A stretch of DNA of 64,000 nt from Lethocerus indicus (lineage: Eukaryota > Arthropoda > Insecta > Hemiptera > Belostomatidae), in assembly GCA_019843655.1 (NCBI GenBank), contig JACDQD010000102.1, positions 5,155,501 through 5,219,500 on the forward strand. Reading direction: 5' to 3'. How positions within the stretch are numbered: position 1 is the stretch's first letter; the number at the start of each line of letters is the position of its first letter. A program made the position numbers and the translations under genes. This document shows, piece by piece, positions 26,016 through 37,339 of the stretch. The notes below the pieces were generated by a model that had not been told where the DNA came from, did no database searches, and was given only the letters and a program-made list of their open reading frames with translations.

Positions 26016-26400
26016 TCAGTGAAGGAGACTGAGAGCTAGCTGGAGCGTAGTGGCGAGGGTTGAGCCCCTGTATTGAGCGCTATCTCTCCCTCCTCCCGGG
26101 GCTACGGACCAATCGCTATCGATGCCGCTATCTCTTCGGCAATTAGTAACGTTTAAGTACCCCATACTTCCTCCCTCGTCCTTCCATTTTTCGACAATAG
26201 TGCCCCTTTGTCCGGACCGCTTTTTGAGCCTAGAGTGGAGTTTTGCGCCTCCACAAGTCTGGAAACGATTTAATCGTTTTATGATCGTAGTCGTCGAATT
26301 TTCCACCGGAAACAGAGGAACGATTTCCAGAAGGGAACTACAAAGGGACGTTTTACAAACAGAACAGGAACTAAAAATACATTACAGTAAGGGCTAAACG
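26016..26400. promoter_or_regulatory. GC-rich island with an AAACGAT dyad
   Basis: CCAATCGCTATCGATG around 26110 includes a CCAAT box and a DRE-like TATCGAT. A perfect dyad, AAACGAT-TTA-ATCGTTT, lies at 26263-26279. Frames of up to 96 codons are open on both strands without supporting features. It is a candidate regulatory element. Confidence 0.35.
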
Positions 26401-27660
26401 TTTGAGGGGTGAAGAAATACGTTAGTCTTCCGTACCCTCACGGATTATTATTATTACCCTCACACCTCCAAAAAAGTATGTAAATGTGGTGGGTGTACAA
26501 TTTTTCGTTGCTCAGGAAAAAATATGTAAGTATTAAGTAACATAAGGTATAAAATTATTTCGATATGGACGGACAACGCGGTGGAACAGTGGTTATTAAG
26601 TTGTCAAGAATGCGTGAAACAGTCCTTTCTCGGTTAGTCGTTAACTGTCGACCATTTCGGAAGAAGCGTTTAGGTTCTGGTGCATTGCCGTCTCGGCAGT
26701 TGGAATTTTCTTCCCGTTGTCAGTAATACAGCATCGGCGAATTAAAGAAGCGCCCCGCCGCGAAAAATATACGCTCAAATGGAGAAATAAAGGGGAAGTC
26801 GGGTAGGAACGAAAGGGTGTGCCATAAATGGGGAAAGTTTTCGATGATTACGCTCACCACAGTTGGCACCGTAGAAAACAGTTGGAGGTTATGCAGAAGT
26901 TGGATATTTGGCGAATATAGTTTTCACCTTTCAATTTTCTATTGTTAAATTTTTCCGTCGGTCTTTCTGAATATTACAGTATAGCATTTGGGTTGCCATT
27001 AATGGCATGTTCGTATAATTGTGTCGTGAAATAGTCACCGTCACAGTTCGCTCAGTTCGTTCCACAATATGTTGTATTCCATTATATGAAATTCTGGAAA
27101 GACGCTTGCAATCCTGCAACTCGTCTCACTGATAAGAGGTTCCCATAAAGAAGTTACTCAGTTTCCTGGCCCAGATCTGATGTAACTTGTTGAGGCGAAT
27201 TGTCACAACCTAATACCCGAATGGGAAGTTACAACTAATTCAATTCAACAATTAAAGCTGGATAATTTGTAGTTGTAGGACAATTTGAAAATCTTTGCAT
27301 AAAATCAAAATATTTTATAATTGTATTCCTCCTAACCAGCAGATGATTTTTTGGAAAAATTCCTACTGAAATCTTGCCGTAGTATTTTATCTGATAAATA
27401 TCTCCGCGTCCCACTGTTTAATAATAGAACCGCATTACGTGAACTGCATATCTAACTACGTGGATTAGATACATTTCTTCCTAGGAATCGTTAATAATTC
27501 AATAATTATATCACGTATAATGCACCCTTTTATTGGCGCTTGTTTCTATCTGCATTCACCCGCTGAATAATCCGCTCCTAAACCGATATGTATAATAGGT
27601 CAGGTATTGTTAGCGAGATAAAGTTAAGCGACATCTAATATTCCATTTCAGTTATGTAAT
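26401..27660. other. Putative intronic sequence upstream of ratchet-like site 3
   Basis: Includes a mildly GC-richer patch at 26560-26850. No exon is supported. Confidence 0.5.
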
Positions 27661-27728
27661 CTATAAATTGTTATTTGTTTCAGGTAAGATTTCTTGTTCG
27701 AGTCGCTGGTCATAAGGTGTGCGTGAGT
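27661..27728 (+). other. Candidate recursive splice site with RS-exon (site 3)
   Basis: TTGTTATTTGTTTCAG ends at 27683 and is directly followed by GTAAGATTTC, a near-ideal match to the published (Y)n-NCAG|GTAAG recursive motif. A GTGAGT donor follows at 27723-27728, leaving a 39-nt potential RS-exon (27684-27722). Possible branch-point sequences (CTAAT, GTAATCT) lie 25-45 nt upstream. The site is on the same strand as the coding exon. Confidence 0.55.
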
Positions 27729-27970
27729 TTTTCATTAATGTTGTATTTTATTGCTCTTAATTTAATGTTCAGTAGAGTTATTCTGTAAAAAAACCGCTTC
27801 ACTGGGACAGGTGCTTAAAACCACAACCATTACCTAAATTGAATTAATACTCGCATGCCATATTAATTTCCTTTATTTCTTATACGTTCCTTCTGGAAAC
27901 TAATTCATGTCGTATATATTTTATGTTTGTAATAACTAACATTTTGTGGTACTAATAATAAGTATAAAAA

Positions 27971-27989
27971 TTATTATTATTATTATTAT
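27971..27989. repeat. (TTA)n microsatellite
   Basis: Six TTA units about 290 bp downstream of the ratchet-like site at 27683|27684. Confidence 0.9.
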
Positions 27990-28428
27990 CCCAGTAATGA
28001 ATTAGTAAAGGAAATGTATTTAACTTTAAATTTAATTTGTCACTTATAACACAGCTTAACCTTTTGTGTTGTTTTTTGTACCGTCTTCCTTTTATATTTC
28101 ACGATAGATATTAGATTGGTGAATATTTAAGGAGAACTTTTCCTCAGTGGCTTACTGTATCCGATAAAAACCCGACGTAATGGAGGATTAATATTACCTC
28201 ATTTAGACATTAAGGCTCTATCATACTTGTCTTGATGCCTTCATGTTGCCGATTTCAACTCGTGTGTCCAATTTATCGTTCCCGTCCATGTCCCAGGGTT
28301 GGATTCGGCCTGATCGAAGGTTTTCATGACAATTTAGGAGCGGCGATTAATATAAACTGCCGACGGTATCGTCAGGTCCACGCGTGGGTTATAGCCGGGT
28401 AGGCCCCGGTAAGGCCTTTACAGTTGGC

Positions 28429-28445
28429 TTTGTTGAGTCAACAAA
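28429..28445. promoter_or_regulatory. 17-bp palindrome containing an AP-1 / MARE-like site
   Basis: TTTGTTGAGTCAACAAA is a perfect dyad centred on the G of TGAGTCA. TGAGTCA is the AP-1 core, and the flanking TGT/ACA extensions resemble a T-MARE for large Maf/CNC bZIP factors with one substitution per arm. A forkhead-type TGTTTAC lies 16 bp downstream (28461-28467). Binding is inferred. Confidence 0.4.
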
Positions 28446-28492
28446 AGGAGGGTCCCCCGGTGTTTACTCATTACTATCGAGGAGCGCGGCGG

Positions 28493-28502
28493 CCCCCCCC
28501 CC
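28493..28502. repeat. Poly-C tract
   Basis: Ten consecutive C in the 28.3 kb GC-rich island. The tract is prone to sequencing length error. Confidence 0.85.
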
Positions 28503-29429
28503 GGCCCTCTTTGGAATTGTGCCGTTTGTCTAATTAATGCGGCTTCCCCGTCGCCTGACGTCCGACCATAAATAGCGAGGCGGAGGAAACGCGCCGGCCG
28601 CCGATAATTAGTCCGGTGTTAACTCAGGATCGGCCAAACCTTCGTTAGGCTTACAACGAGACTGTCCTGTGTTTGAGTTGTGGGGACAGGGATAAGGCGG
28701 CGTCGCTCGGAAACGAGGAAAGTGTCCCTTACGGAGATTGGCGGAGAGAAACCAACGGCAAAAATGAGCCCACCATGAAGAGGTTGAAGTAAAGGTTAGA
28801 GAACCAGTCGCCAGGGAAAAACTTATCATTCATATCGACCGGAAGAGAGAATGAACGGAAAATATTACTTACTGGCCTTAACTTGCGAACAGTCGTCCCG
28901 TACGAATGCTTCCCTCACTCGTTCCCTCGTTCGATACCAGGTGTCCTTAATTTCCATAACTGCAAGGAACTTATACAAAAGATAAAGCGGTATTAATTGC
29001 CTCTGTGTGCCTCTTTTCAACAATTGTGGACGGAAAGTGCGACCGTTTCAGGTACTGAAGATCGCTTGTACGATCCGGCCATATCTGGTTAGGCTAGATA
29101 TACAAAGTTATGTATATAGCGTTGAGATATACCACGTGCCGTGTTCAGCACCCTACTCGGATGTCTAATATTGATGTTGATGTATACATTTCTTGCTCTG
29201 GTTTGGACAGCAATATTATTCTACTGCTACTTTCTCATATTTTTCTGTTTTTATGTTACAAATACCTCAAATTTTACCCTCTTCTCAATTCCTGTTGGAG
29301 TCCATTGTGACATATTTTATTTAATATTGAAACTGGATGAAATATCGTTATATCATTAGCGTTATTAGCGATTCTTATTTAAATAAAATAAGTGTCTTCA
29401 ATATTCCAAATTGAATTATCCCTCTTACC

Positions 29430-29900
29430 TTCGGGTCAAGGGTGCGGAACAAGTGCAATCTTCCTAATGGCCTCCGTCCGCCCACTTCGATAATAATCGA
29501 ATGATTTCTTAGAAATCTCCTTCTTTCTCTATTTTCCTCTACGTCTCTCGGAACCTCTCGGGATTCGTCCTTAAAACCCTTGGTACGGAATAAGTCAAAA
29601 TATTCCTAGCGGCGTGCATTAAAGTGTTGGGAGGAATACCGGAACTAGTTCTGCTCCAATAAAATTAATTTCCCGCGCGGGCTAATTTGGGCTGCTGCCT
29701 GCGGTTGTTGCCAAAAATGCGATCCCGGCCAGGATTGGTGTTTTGGGGGAGGGGACACCTTATCAGCCTTGCGAAGGAGGGGTTTCCAACTTTAGTTCCA
29801 AGTTTATCCCCGGAACCGTGAGTTCCGTTTCCTGTCGGAATGTCCGCATCAGCTACCGTAATTAAGTAACGGCTTAGCTCGGATCTCGGTAGCTTCGTGG
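29430..29900. promoter_or_regulatory. Non-coding island with a TTCGAT dyad
   Basis: It contains TTCGAT-AATA-ATCGAA (29486-29501), CCCGCGCGGGCTAATTTG near 29670 and long purine- or pyrimidine-rich segments. No coding frame is present. Confidence 0.32.
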
Positions 29901-30235
29901 ATTGATTTTGTTAACACAATGTGTTCCCTTTTTTACCAATTGTTACTACGTATGGAGGTATTGTAAGCTAATGTTCCGACTTACTTTCTCAGAGGCAGGC
30001 AGTGAAAACTGTTATCCGATAGCTGGTATTAAAAGATCTCCACTCCACAATACAGAATTTTCATAGATTTGTAATAACCGATTTCATTTTTCTCAGTTTT
30101 GTCAGGTCTATTAAAGATAGTAATCACACAATGTTTCAGATATTTACAGAGGTAGCAGATTAGTTTCCCTGAAATTAATCCCTGAATTTATTTAGTGGGA
30201 TAGATATGATCAGTAAAAGAGTTTCTTTGTAGGCT

Positions 30236-30237
<2 letters not shown>

Positions 30238-30282
<45 letters not shown>
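30238..30282. repeat. (TA)n microsatellite
   Basis: About 22 uninterrupted TA units in AT-rich non-coding sequence. Confidence 0.97.
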
Positions 30283-30285
<3 letters not shown>

Positions 30286-30999
30286 CAGACCGGCAGTTAA
30301 ATTTTTATGCCTCTCCATGCCGAATTCTTCTCACGTTTCGCAGTAAGAACAGGGGGTTTAGGATAATAAAAAGCATCCCCTTGGTGTCAACGAGACGACT
30401 GGGTTGTAAATTATATTATGTATTTCGGACGGTGTCTTAGCCATTTAATCAGACGGAAATAGATAACAGGGATTACTATTTTGTGTTTTCGCTAAGGCTA
30501 CGCGACATCCTTCTTTCTTCTGGCTTCTCGGACGAATTTGTTACCCACATTAATGAATCGAATTGAATATTATTCAATTGCTGTAAAACTTATCGACCCG
30601 CTATCCAAAGCTAGAACATTTAACTGTTAATTGGTAATACTCATTATTATAACGCGCTTGGTGTGATGTAGCTTATCACTTAATTTATTGATGTGTATAT
30701 AGATATATAAATGTATGCTTTTATAAATTACCTGTGTCCACTTAGAATTGTCAAAAAACGTAGATGTGGAATATGTAGTCAAAATATGATGAGTTGTGAA
30801 TGTCATTTCGAAATGAAAGATGATGAGGGTCTGGTAAACGATCCGGTATTCGATACTTAGATTGTACGAATGTAGTCGTTTTATGTATGAGAAAACTGTC
30901 TATACTCGTGTAGGTCACACATAGAAGCATAGGTCCCCGTCTCATAGGCCAGGATTTAATGCTGTCCGGATTTATTTCAGGGTTTATGGCATCGGCCAT

Positions 31000-31335
31000 G
31001 GCTATGACGAGGTGGAATATGAACGGCCGGGGCCATCAAATTTGAGCCAATAAATATAAATTCCTACCGATGGCGTTACGGGAGCCGAATGACGAATTAA
31101 GATTGGCCCGGGAGTTTAAACACGTGTTGGGAACCCATTCGATTGGTCACTAAATTTCCCAGACACCGACAAAAGCAACAAGCCCGCCAACATTTTTTAT
31201 AACCGCCTCCTCCTCTTCCTCCCGGTCTTAGGTATTGGGCAGTTTTTCAAGCCGTCCCTTTAGGGTTAAAAATGACCCAGCGGTCGAATTCGGGCCGTTG
31301 AACCGCTGCTGTCATAAATTTTCGGTATTCTCCTT
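31000..31335. promoter_or_regulatory. Island with an AACACGTGTT palindrome
   Basis: The 10-bp palindrome AACACGTGTT (31119-31128) contains a CACGTG E-box. GCCAATAAATATAAATTC and repeated CCGTT/GGTT motifs surround it. The same 10-mer palindrome recurs at 18301-18310. It is a candidate enhancer. Confidence 0.33.
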
Positions 31336-31608
31336 TCACAGATTCCATATCGTCCTTGACTTATGGCACTCTCACAGGAATGAATCGCCCCAATATCATT
31401 TTTCTCATCGTTTTATGGGGTTTCCAATAAGTTTATTACAAAAATGCTCCTGTAAGACTGTGTATTTATGCATTGGGGTACACACAACTAACCTTAACTA
31501 GAATAAATGTAATAATAATTTGTTTTTCGGATGATGCACGAAACATTAACACGTACGATACATTTGGTGGGGAATGTACTTTATTATTCTCAGAGGGGAT
31601 CGGTGTCC

Positions 31609-31629
31609 CACTGAAGTAAAACTTCAGTG
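31609..31629. repeat. 9-bp perfect hairpin with AAA loop
   Basis: CACTGAAGT (31609-31617) and ACTTCAGTG (31621-31629) are perfect reverse complements around AAA. The arms show no extension. It lies just upstream of a GA microsatellite. Confidence 0.55.
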
Positions 31630-31687
31630 TGGATTTAGGGGATATTGAATGGAAGTGAGGGACACAACAAGAGGATTGAACCGGGAT

Positions 31688-31714
31688 GAGAGAGAGAGAG
31701 AGAGAGTGAGAGAG
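31688..31714. repeat. (GA)n microsatellite
   Basis: A GA run with one GTGA interruption. GAGA-type repeats can bind GAGA factor in insects, but nothing here shows more than a simple repeat. Confidence 0.93.
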
Positions 31715-34700
31715 GAAAGGAAGTTTAGAAATCGGAGTTAGGTAACATCATTGAATATTGGAACGTGGAGGTCTTTCTATATTAAATGGCACATAAACCG
31801 GGCAGATATTAAAAGGCCTTGAGAATAGCTCAGAACAAGGACCTGAGGTTGGAAGGTAATTATGATTTAATTAATAATTTCTGTTTCATAACCTATCGAC
31901 ATATTGGAATATGAAACCAAATTATCAACAAGGAACGGAAAATTCGTAGTTGATTATAGTCAAAATTAGTATCGGGTTGTCATGCTCAGCTCAGTTAGAT
32001 TATTCTTCCTGACTTATGTCAGGGAAATAACCTCCACTTCATCTAGTAGCGGTCGCTAACCAGCTATTTGCGGATGATAGGCGCAAATTTAGGGTTCACC
32101 TAAACGGGCAGAAAAACCAGTTGATAACTGATAGTTGTTTACCGTCTTGTCGCCTTTCCAGTTGGAATGTTCCTTAATCCACATCGTAAAGTGTAAAACG
32201 AACCTGGAAGCCGAATTGGCTTCTTATCTGTTCCTAAAAATACACATTTTATTTCAAATTCCAAATTTCTTATCGGTATCTTCCAGTTGAAATGTGTAGG
32301 CTCTGCGCTTGTAGCTTCCAGTAAATAGATAGTGGATCAAAGCGTCAAATCTTTTATGGCAGTTCATATTTTCCTTTCGTGGTTCATATCACCCTCGATG
32401 TATGCTTGGCTGTCATCCATCACTTTGGTTATCCTGTCCACCTACTGAACAAGTTAGGAAAAAGGGTGGTAAAGTCATTTTTGAAATAAATCACGGGAAT
32501 AAAGAAAAAATATAAAAATAAAATTTTAAAAACATTTCACACTTACTTTGTCCAAACGATCTTTGTTGTGATTGGGACCAAAGAAATAACAGGCGAGTGA
32601 CTAATGCCAAAACTATTCGTTCATAAAGAATTCATCAGGATGGCAGCAACTCATTAAATATTCATCATTGGCCCTGATGAAGAGTCTCACGGGTGAGTGG
32701 CGACTTAATAAAAATTCCAGACCGCCTTTGCAAAGCCGAAATTGGTTTGGCTACTGCCATTGGGAATTAATGAAATGTCGATAACTCAGCAGTTCGCAGA
32801 ATAAGTATATTTCTGAATGCGGACAGCGCTGATGACTGTCCCTCTAGCATTAAAACATTAAATAACTTTAGTAACCAAGTACTGTTTCAATGTCATATCT
32901 GTTTACTATATTGCTCTATTATTACCATATTCTCTGATTTTAGTTTTAAAATTTTTTGGACAATCACTTAGTGTTGGCTGCATGGTTTTTACTTTTCAGT
33001 ATTTCCTTCTTGATCTTTGCCGAAATTGAGTTTCAATACGGAACTATACCCAAGTTGGCGTGTTTTTATTTCATCAGTGCGATACAGCGCGTTCGGTGGG
33101 CTGCAGGGACAATGCTCCTTTGTTTTTTTATCGCTATTGTGAATTCCTTTTGTGAGTTTTAATTTTAGAAAGGTGTGCACTATTACTGATAACTTAGGTA
33201 ATTTTAAATAAATAAATGTTTCATTTGTGATACTCACAACAGTTATTTTAGGAGAACCGTTTACTGAAATTTAAATTATTTTGAAAATTGTGATTGTAAC
33301 TATTGGGTGATTGTATGTAATTGTGATTGTAACTATACTACTTTTGGGTTTGCTCGTGGTAATGGTATCGCTTAGTGAATGTTCCGAATTCCTTGAATGT
33401 AAGTTCAGTTTCTATCGAAGTCTAGATGTCGAAATGAAACGCCTGAAAATCGCGTTGCCGATATATTGGGTTTTGATTTTTGATTTTACAGTGCGGACAG
33501 TAGGTTCATCCCACCGTCAATTTTACTCCAACAGGAAATTTTCAAGGCAATAAGAGGAAAAACGGTCACGTTTGTTTGCTAATTAGTGGAAGCGGAGTAA
33601 TTGTTCTTACTTGGCTTGGCTGCGGTAGAAGTTTCAAGCACGATTCAGTGGGTAATGTATCGGTGTCTAGCCGGGAGCGTGACAGATGTGTAATTGAGAG
33701 GGGCTGTGCACCTGGAGAGTGGACTTGTGTTGTTGCTACATGTTAATAGGAGGAAGGGGGACCCGAACGAAGGGGCGGCACGTGGCCCCCCCAAAGCTTT
33801 AACTTTTGAGCCGCCCGTTTCAAATATCGATCGCACGCACGCGTTTCCCACCCGAGTTACACTCCTATACCGGGCTCTAGTTCATATTTCCGTTATAATT
33901 TCATATCACATTACTGTATTATTGTGGTCGTTTACGAAAAGCAATTGAAGTATTCACCCGCCAAATAATTGTTAGTTGCGGTTGTACGTTTAACAGGGAG
34001 ATCTCCGCGTTTACCCTTTGGATAACCGTTACGGTGATCGAAACAGCCAACTAACACGATATTTTTCATACAACTCGGTATAAAGCAACGCCTCTTATTT
34101 TATAGTATATAATATTTATCCGGACTTGATATTTATAGGATTCATCGTCAACGACAGAGAATAGAATAAATATAAAAACTATAATATACAACAACCTGGC
34201 TCACTGCGTTCCAACTCAGACGACCTGAAACTATAATTTTAAACAGTATCCTCCGGGCAGGTCAATCGTCTATAACCAATCAATACCTATTTGCGAAATC
34301 GACACAGCCAAATTGTTGTCCCTCGTGCCAAGGTCTCATAACGATACGAAACATTCCTTCACAACACAAAAAAATCATCAGAGATCGGTTTAAAATTAAG
34401 AGGTTAAATTTATAAAAAATATGTTAACAGTATATGAATAAATTAATATGAATGACAATAATTAATATACGAATGAATTAATATTATGGAAATATTCTAA
34501 GAGTATTTAAGTAGCGATAAAATATCAAAAAGTCCACTACCACGATGGCGATTGAAATCTAAAAATAGAACTTGATTTCCTCATCGACGCAAATTAAACT
34601 TTGACCTTTTCCTTTGAAGAGATCGATTCTTTCCTTAAATTTATTGAAAAATAGAAAGTCGACGACAGAGAAAGTTCTAATTACAGAAATCTCATTCTCG

Positions 34701-36219
34701 TTTTTCCTAGAATTCAAATTATTACTTGGAATCAAAAAAGAACTGTTATAAAAAAATAGGACTTGCCTTCGAGGTCGTGATAAAATATGAAGGATACAGA
34801 AAAGTATTCGTCGAAATCCCGTCTGATGGCTTTTACCTCGGGTCTTGTTTGCAGGTTGTTTTAATTCAAGTTCAGTCGCCCATGGCCCATTTGATATTTA
34901 CATTGGCATTGGTGGGTTAGCGAATAAAGTACGTATCTGTTGGAGGCTAAATTGGTTTCTGCAATCGTCAGGTACCTCTCACGGATGTACGGCAGAAGTA
35001 TTGAGATATTTTAATTGGAAACGGTAACAAGGTGTCATCACAACACATTTCTTGGCACGTCTCCTATTCAGGATGGAAGAAGGGCCCCTTTTCTGTTGCT
35101 TTTCCGATTTGCCTTCCTTGCATAACTCCCAATGCTTTCACACCAACCGTAGATTACTTGTATTGAATTTTGGCGTGTGAATATGATTAACGAATCACTC
35201 TGTGCTGAGGCACAGTGTTCTTCTTTTGGTACACTGTAGTTTATTCTTCTAAAACGGTGTCTGATATTATAGGTCCGGGCTCCTCATCTTTCCATTGCCA
35301 TACTGCCTTCTTCCTGATCGCCAGTCAAACAAAATACTTTAGATTATACAAATGTTAATGAACATAAATGTACAATGTAGTTCAGAATATATTTATAATA
35401 TATATACACGTATAAGAAGATAGAGAATATAAAATATTGCCGTACTGTAGCGTAAGAAGCATTTTTAAAATGAGTAATTTTCTCATCCCCGTGGGTGGAA
35501 ATTGTCGGCCATTTTTGTGATTTGCATGGTATTGTTTAGCATTAGTCTGGACGCGATTATTCAGTAGGCTTTTGCCTTAGGCGCTGTACTGTAAAAAAAA
35601 ATTCGGTTGCTCGTCGGCCGGTGCTGGCTGAAAAGGAAATATAATATATGCGGCTCCTCCTCCCCTCGTTATGACTGTGCCTTAGACAAATATCCAAAAA
35701 GCTCTTCGTCTGTTAATTAATCTAAAAGCCGTTATATTAAAAAATGAAATAAGATCCTGTGTAGAACGTTTCTCATCCTCTATTGATAGAGTGATCTCAT
35801 GTCGGTTGTTGTTATCTCGTTCGGGTTTACCGACCAGTAATATTATACCCGTTACTTCTTTTATAATGGTAACATTTGTTGTAAACAGACTACTTTTAAA
35901 GACTTTAAAGATTGTTATTTACGATCATAAAATGTTGCATATGATATAATATATAAATTTGTAGTTACATTGTCCAGAGAAAAGTTGCAAATAGTAGTGT
36001 TGAGGAGGTGTTTTATTTCAACCCCCGAGCTCACATTCGAACCATTATCTATATCGGTGCGAGATTGATTCTAACATTATGTATCCTAATTCGGTGATAT
36101 ATACACAAAAAATCGACTATGTGTCGCAACCCAAATTAGTTTATCACTAAAATTCGTGGTTCTCCCGGAGAATGGCATCTCGTTTTATTTTATTACAATT
36201 TTAAAAGGATTAATCAATT
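31715..36219. other. AT-rich sequence upstream of the coding exon
   Basis: It holds the 33-bp-period duplication listed separately. Otherwise only short open frames without support. Confidence 0.55.
33286..33336. repeat. 18-bp direct repeat, 33-bp period
   Basis: AATTGTGATTGTAACTAT occurs at 33286-33303 and again, identically, at 33319-33336. The intervening 15 bp hold a related GTGATTGTATG. This is a small tandem duplication with about 1.5 units. Confidence 0.7.
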
Positions 36220-36599
36220 TATATGGACAGACCGCGGAGGGAAAGATTTCTTTATTGGAGTGAAGAGGGAGTTATGAGGGCGGGGGTTACTATCGATAGC
36301 GGGTGGGATGGTGGGGGAGGCGGGCTTGTCCCCCTCCAGGAGCGGCAGCGGCCAGAGCCAGGCGTCCCTCCCAGTGGCTCTTCAGACCCCGAACAGGACG
36401 CACTCAGCTCCGTCACCACCGAGCACCGGCCCGCACCCAGCTCACATGAGAGGTGGCGACAGCAGGACTATGTGCTCGCTCAGACTCCGGCACTTCATCA
36501 AAGAGTGGATACCCATCTGCGTCGACTGAGGCCCCCGGCAACCCGCCACCCCCCCTCAACCGTTCGTTTCCGTCTGAAGGCTGTGTCTTTTTTTTCTAG
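36220..36599 (+). promoter_or_regulatory. GC-rich leader or promoter region upstream of the coding exon
   Basis: This 380-bp block is strikingly GC-rich against its flanks and abuts the only convincing exon. Several initiator-like TCAGAC or TCAGCT sequences occur around 36380-36490, but no TATA box sits at a fitting distance. Two overlapping ATG-initiated frames are open here: 36223-36603 (126 codons) and 36308-36529 (73 codons). These may be upstream ORFs, chance openings caused by GC richness, or part of an unrecognised coding exon. The right end (36560-36599) reads as a 3' splice site with a T-rich tract, so the block could also be the intron side of that junction. Promoter function is inferred from position and composition. 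Confidence 0.4.
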
Positions 36600-36688
36600 A
36601 TAGAAACTAAACTGTGCCGAAAACTTTTTTGTCGAGTGTTCTCGCTGTGATTCGTGTGTATATATATTTTGTATAATACTCTCTGAAA
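36600..36688 (+). other. 5' UTR of the coding exon (candidate exon start at 36600)
   Basis: A pyrimidine tract followed by TCTAG ends at 36599, so 36600 could be the 5' edge of an internal exon of 263 nt (36600-36862) that holds the last part of the leader and the start codon. The alternative is a continuous first exon starting in the GC-rich stretch just upstream. The leader becomes AT-rich (TATATATATTTTG near 36660) just before the ATG. It contains an in-frame TAA at 36674-36676. Confidence 0.45.
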
Positions 36689-36862
36689 ATGCCTCCGCCG
36701 CCCCCGACGAGGCGTTCGCTCTCGGAACATTTGAGGCTTCCGCCCGCCTCCAAACTGGGATGGTTCGCGTCCCTAAGCCGTCCCCTCAAGAAGAGATTCA
36801 ACCCCCCGCCTCCTCCTCCACCGAGGAGGGCCAAGAGTGCGTGGGATATCATGCCTTCCATG
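36689..36862 (+). CDS. Coding exon with start codon, proline-rich basic N-terminus of an unidentified protein (partial)
   Basis: The sequence shows a 58-codon reading frame from ATG 36689 that ends exactly at an ATG|GTGAGT 5' splice site (intron from 36863, phase 0). The start is well supported: there is an A at -3, and an in-frame TAA at 36674-36676 lies 15 nt upstream, so no longer in-frame N-terminus is possible from this exon. GC content is much higher than in the flanks. Residues 2-6 are five prolines and 39-45 are seven prolines. Between them lie a R-x-x-S site (R9, S12), a hydrophobic stretch LGWFASL (23-29) and a basic RPLKKRF (31-37). After the second proline run come RR (46-47) and W52. 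No signal peptide or membrane segment is visible; the peptide looks like a disordered cytoplasmic N-terminus that could bind SH3, WW or EVH1 domains (inference). The family is not recognised. Read past the donor, the frame hits a stop after 20 more codons, which supports splicing here. The next exon was not found and probably lies beyond the window. Confidence 0.72.
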
Positions 36863-37339
36863 GTGAGTGTTACGTGTCCTATATTTGGCAAAATGTTGCA
36901 GTTTATTTTTCCATTTATATAGTTAAGGAGGACTTAAATTATTATTACCGATGAGAGTTTGTGCCCTGTTTCCTCTTTTTGGGTTTGTTGCAAAGATGGC
37001 TCAAAAGGGATGTTCATGAAAATTCTTTTATCTCCAATTTAATTTGTATCTCACTTATTATGGTAGCGAATGCCTCATTAAAACGATGGCACATTATAAA
37101 TAGAATACAGTAAATTCTTGCGATTTTTGTTTTTCCTTTAAAGCTGGGCTGATTGTAGTGAATATTAATAAATAGTTTACCAGATATTGAGTTCAACCCG
37201 TGTACTGCACCAAATAAGAGTTAGTCTTTATTTTCGTAAGTTCACTAGCATTCCTATTCACTAGAATTTCTTATGTTATACGAATAGAAAGTCATTCTAA
37301 AACGATTATGTTCTGTAAACGTGTATATCTGTTTCTCAG

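Larger units (their letters stand above)
28280..28860. promoter_or_regulatory. Large GC-rich island with clustered factor-like motifs
   Basis: About 580 bp with the AP-1/MARE-like palindrome (28429-28445), a forkhead-type TGTTTAC (28461-28467), a poly-C run, a homeodomain-type CTAATTAATG near 28530 and CCATAAA (28566-28572). It is the densest motif cluster in the window and lies 600 bp downstream of a ratchet-like site. No exon is seen. Confidence 0.42.

Noticed and set aside
29040..29060. CCGTTTCAG|GTACTG as another recursive splice site
   Set aside because: It lacks a pyrimidine tract, and the donor is poor.
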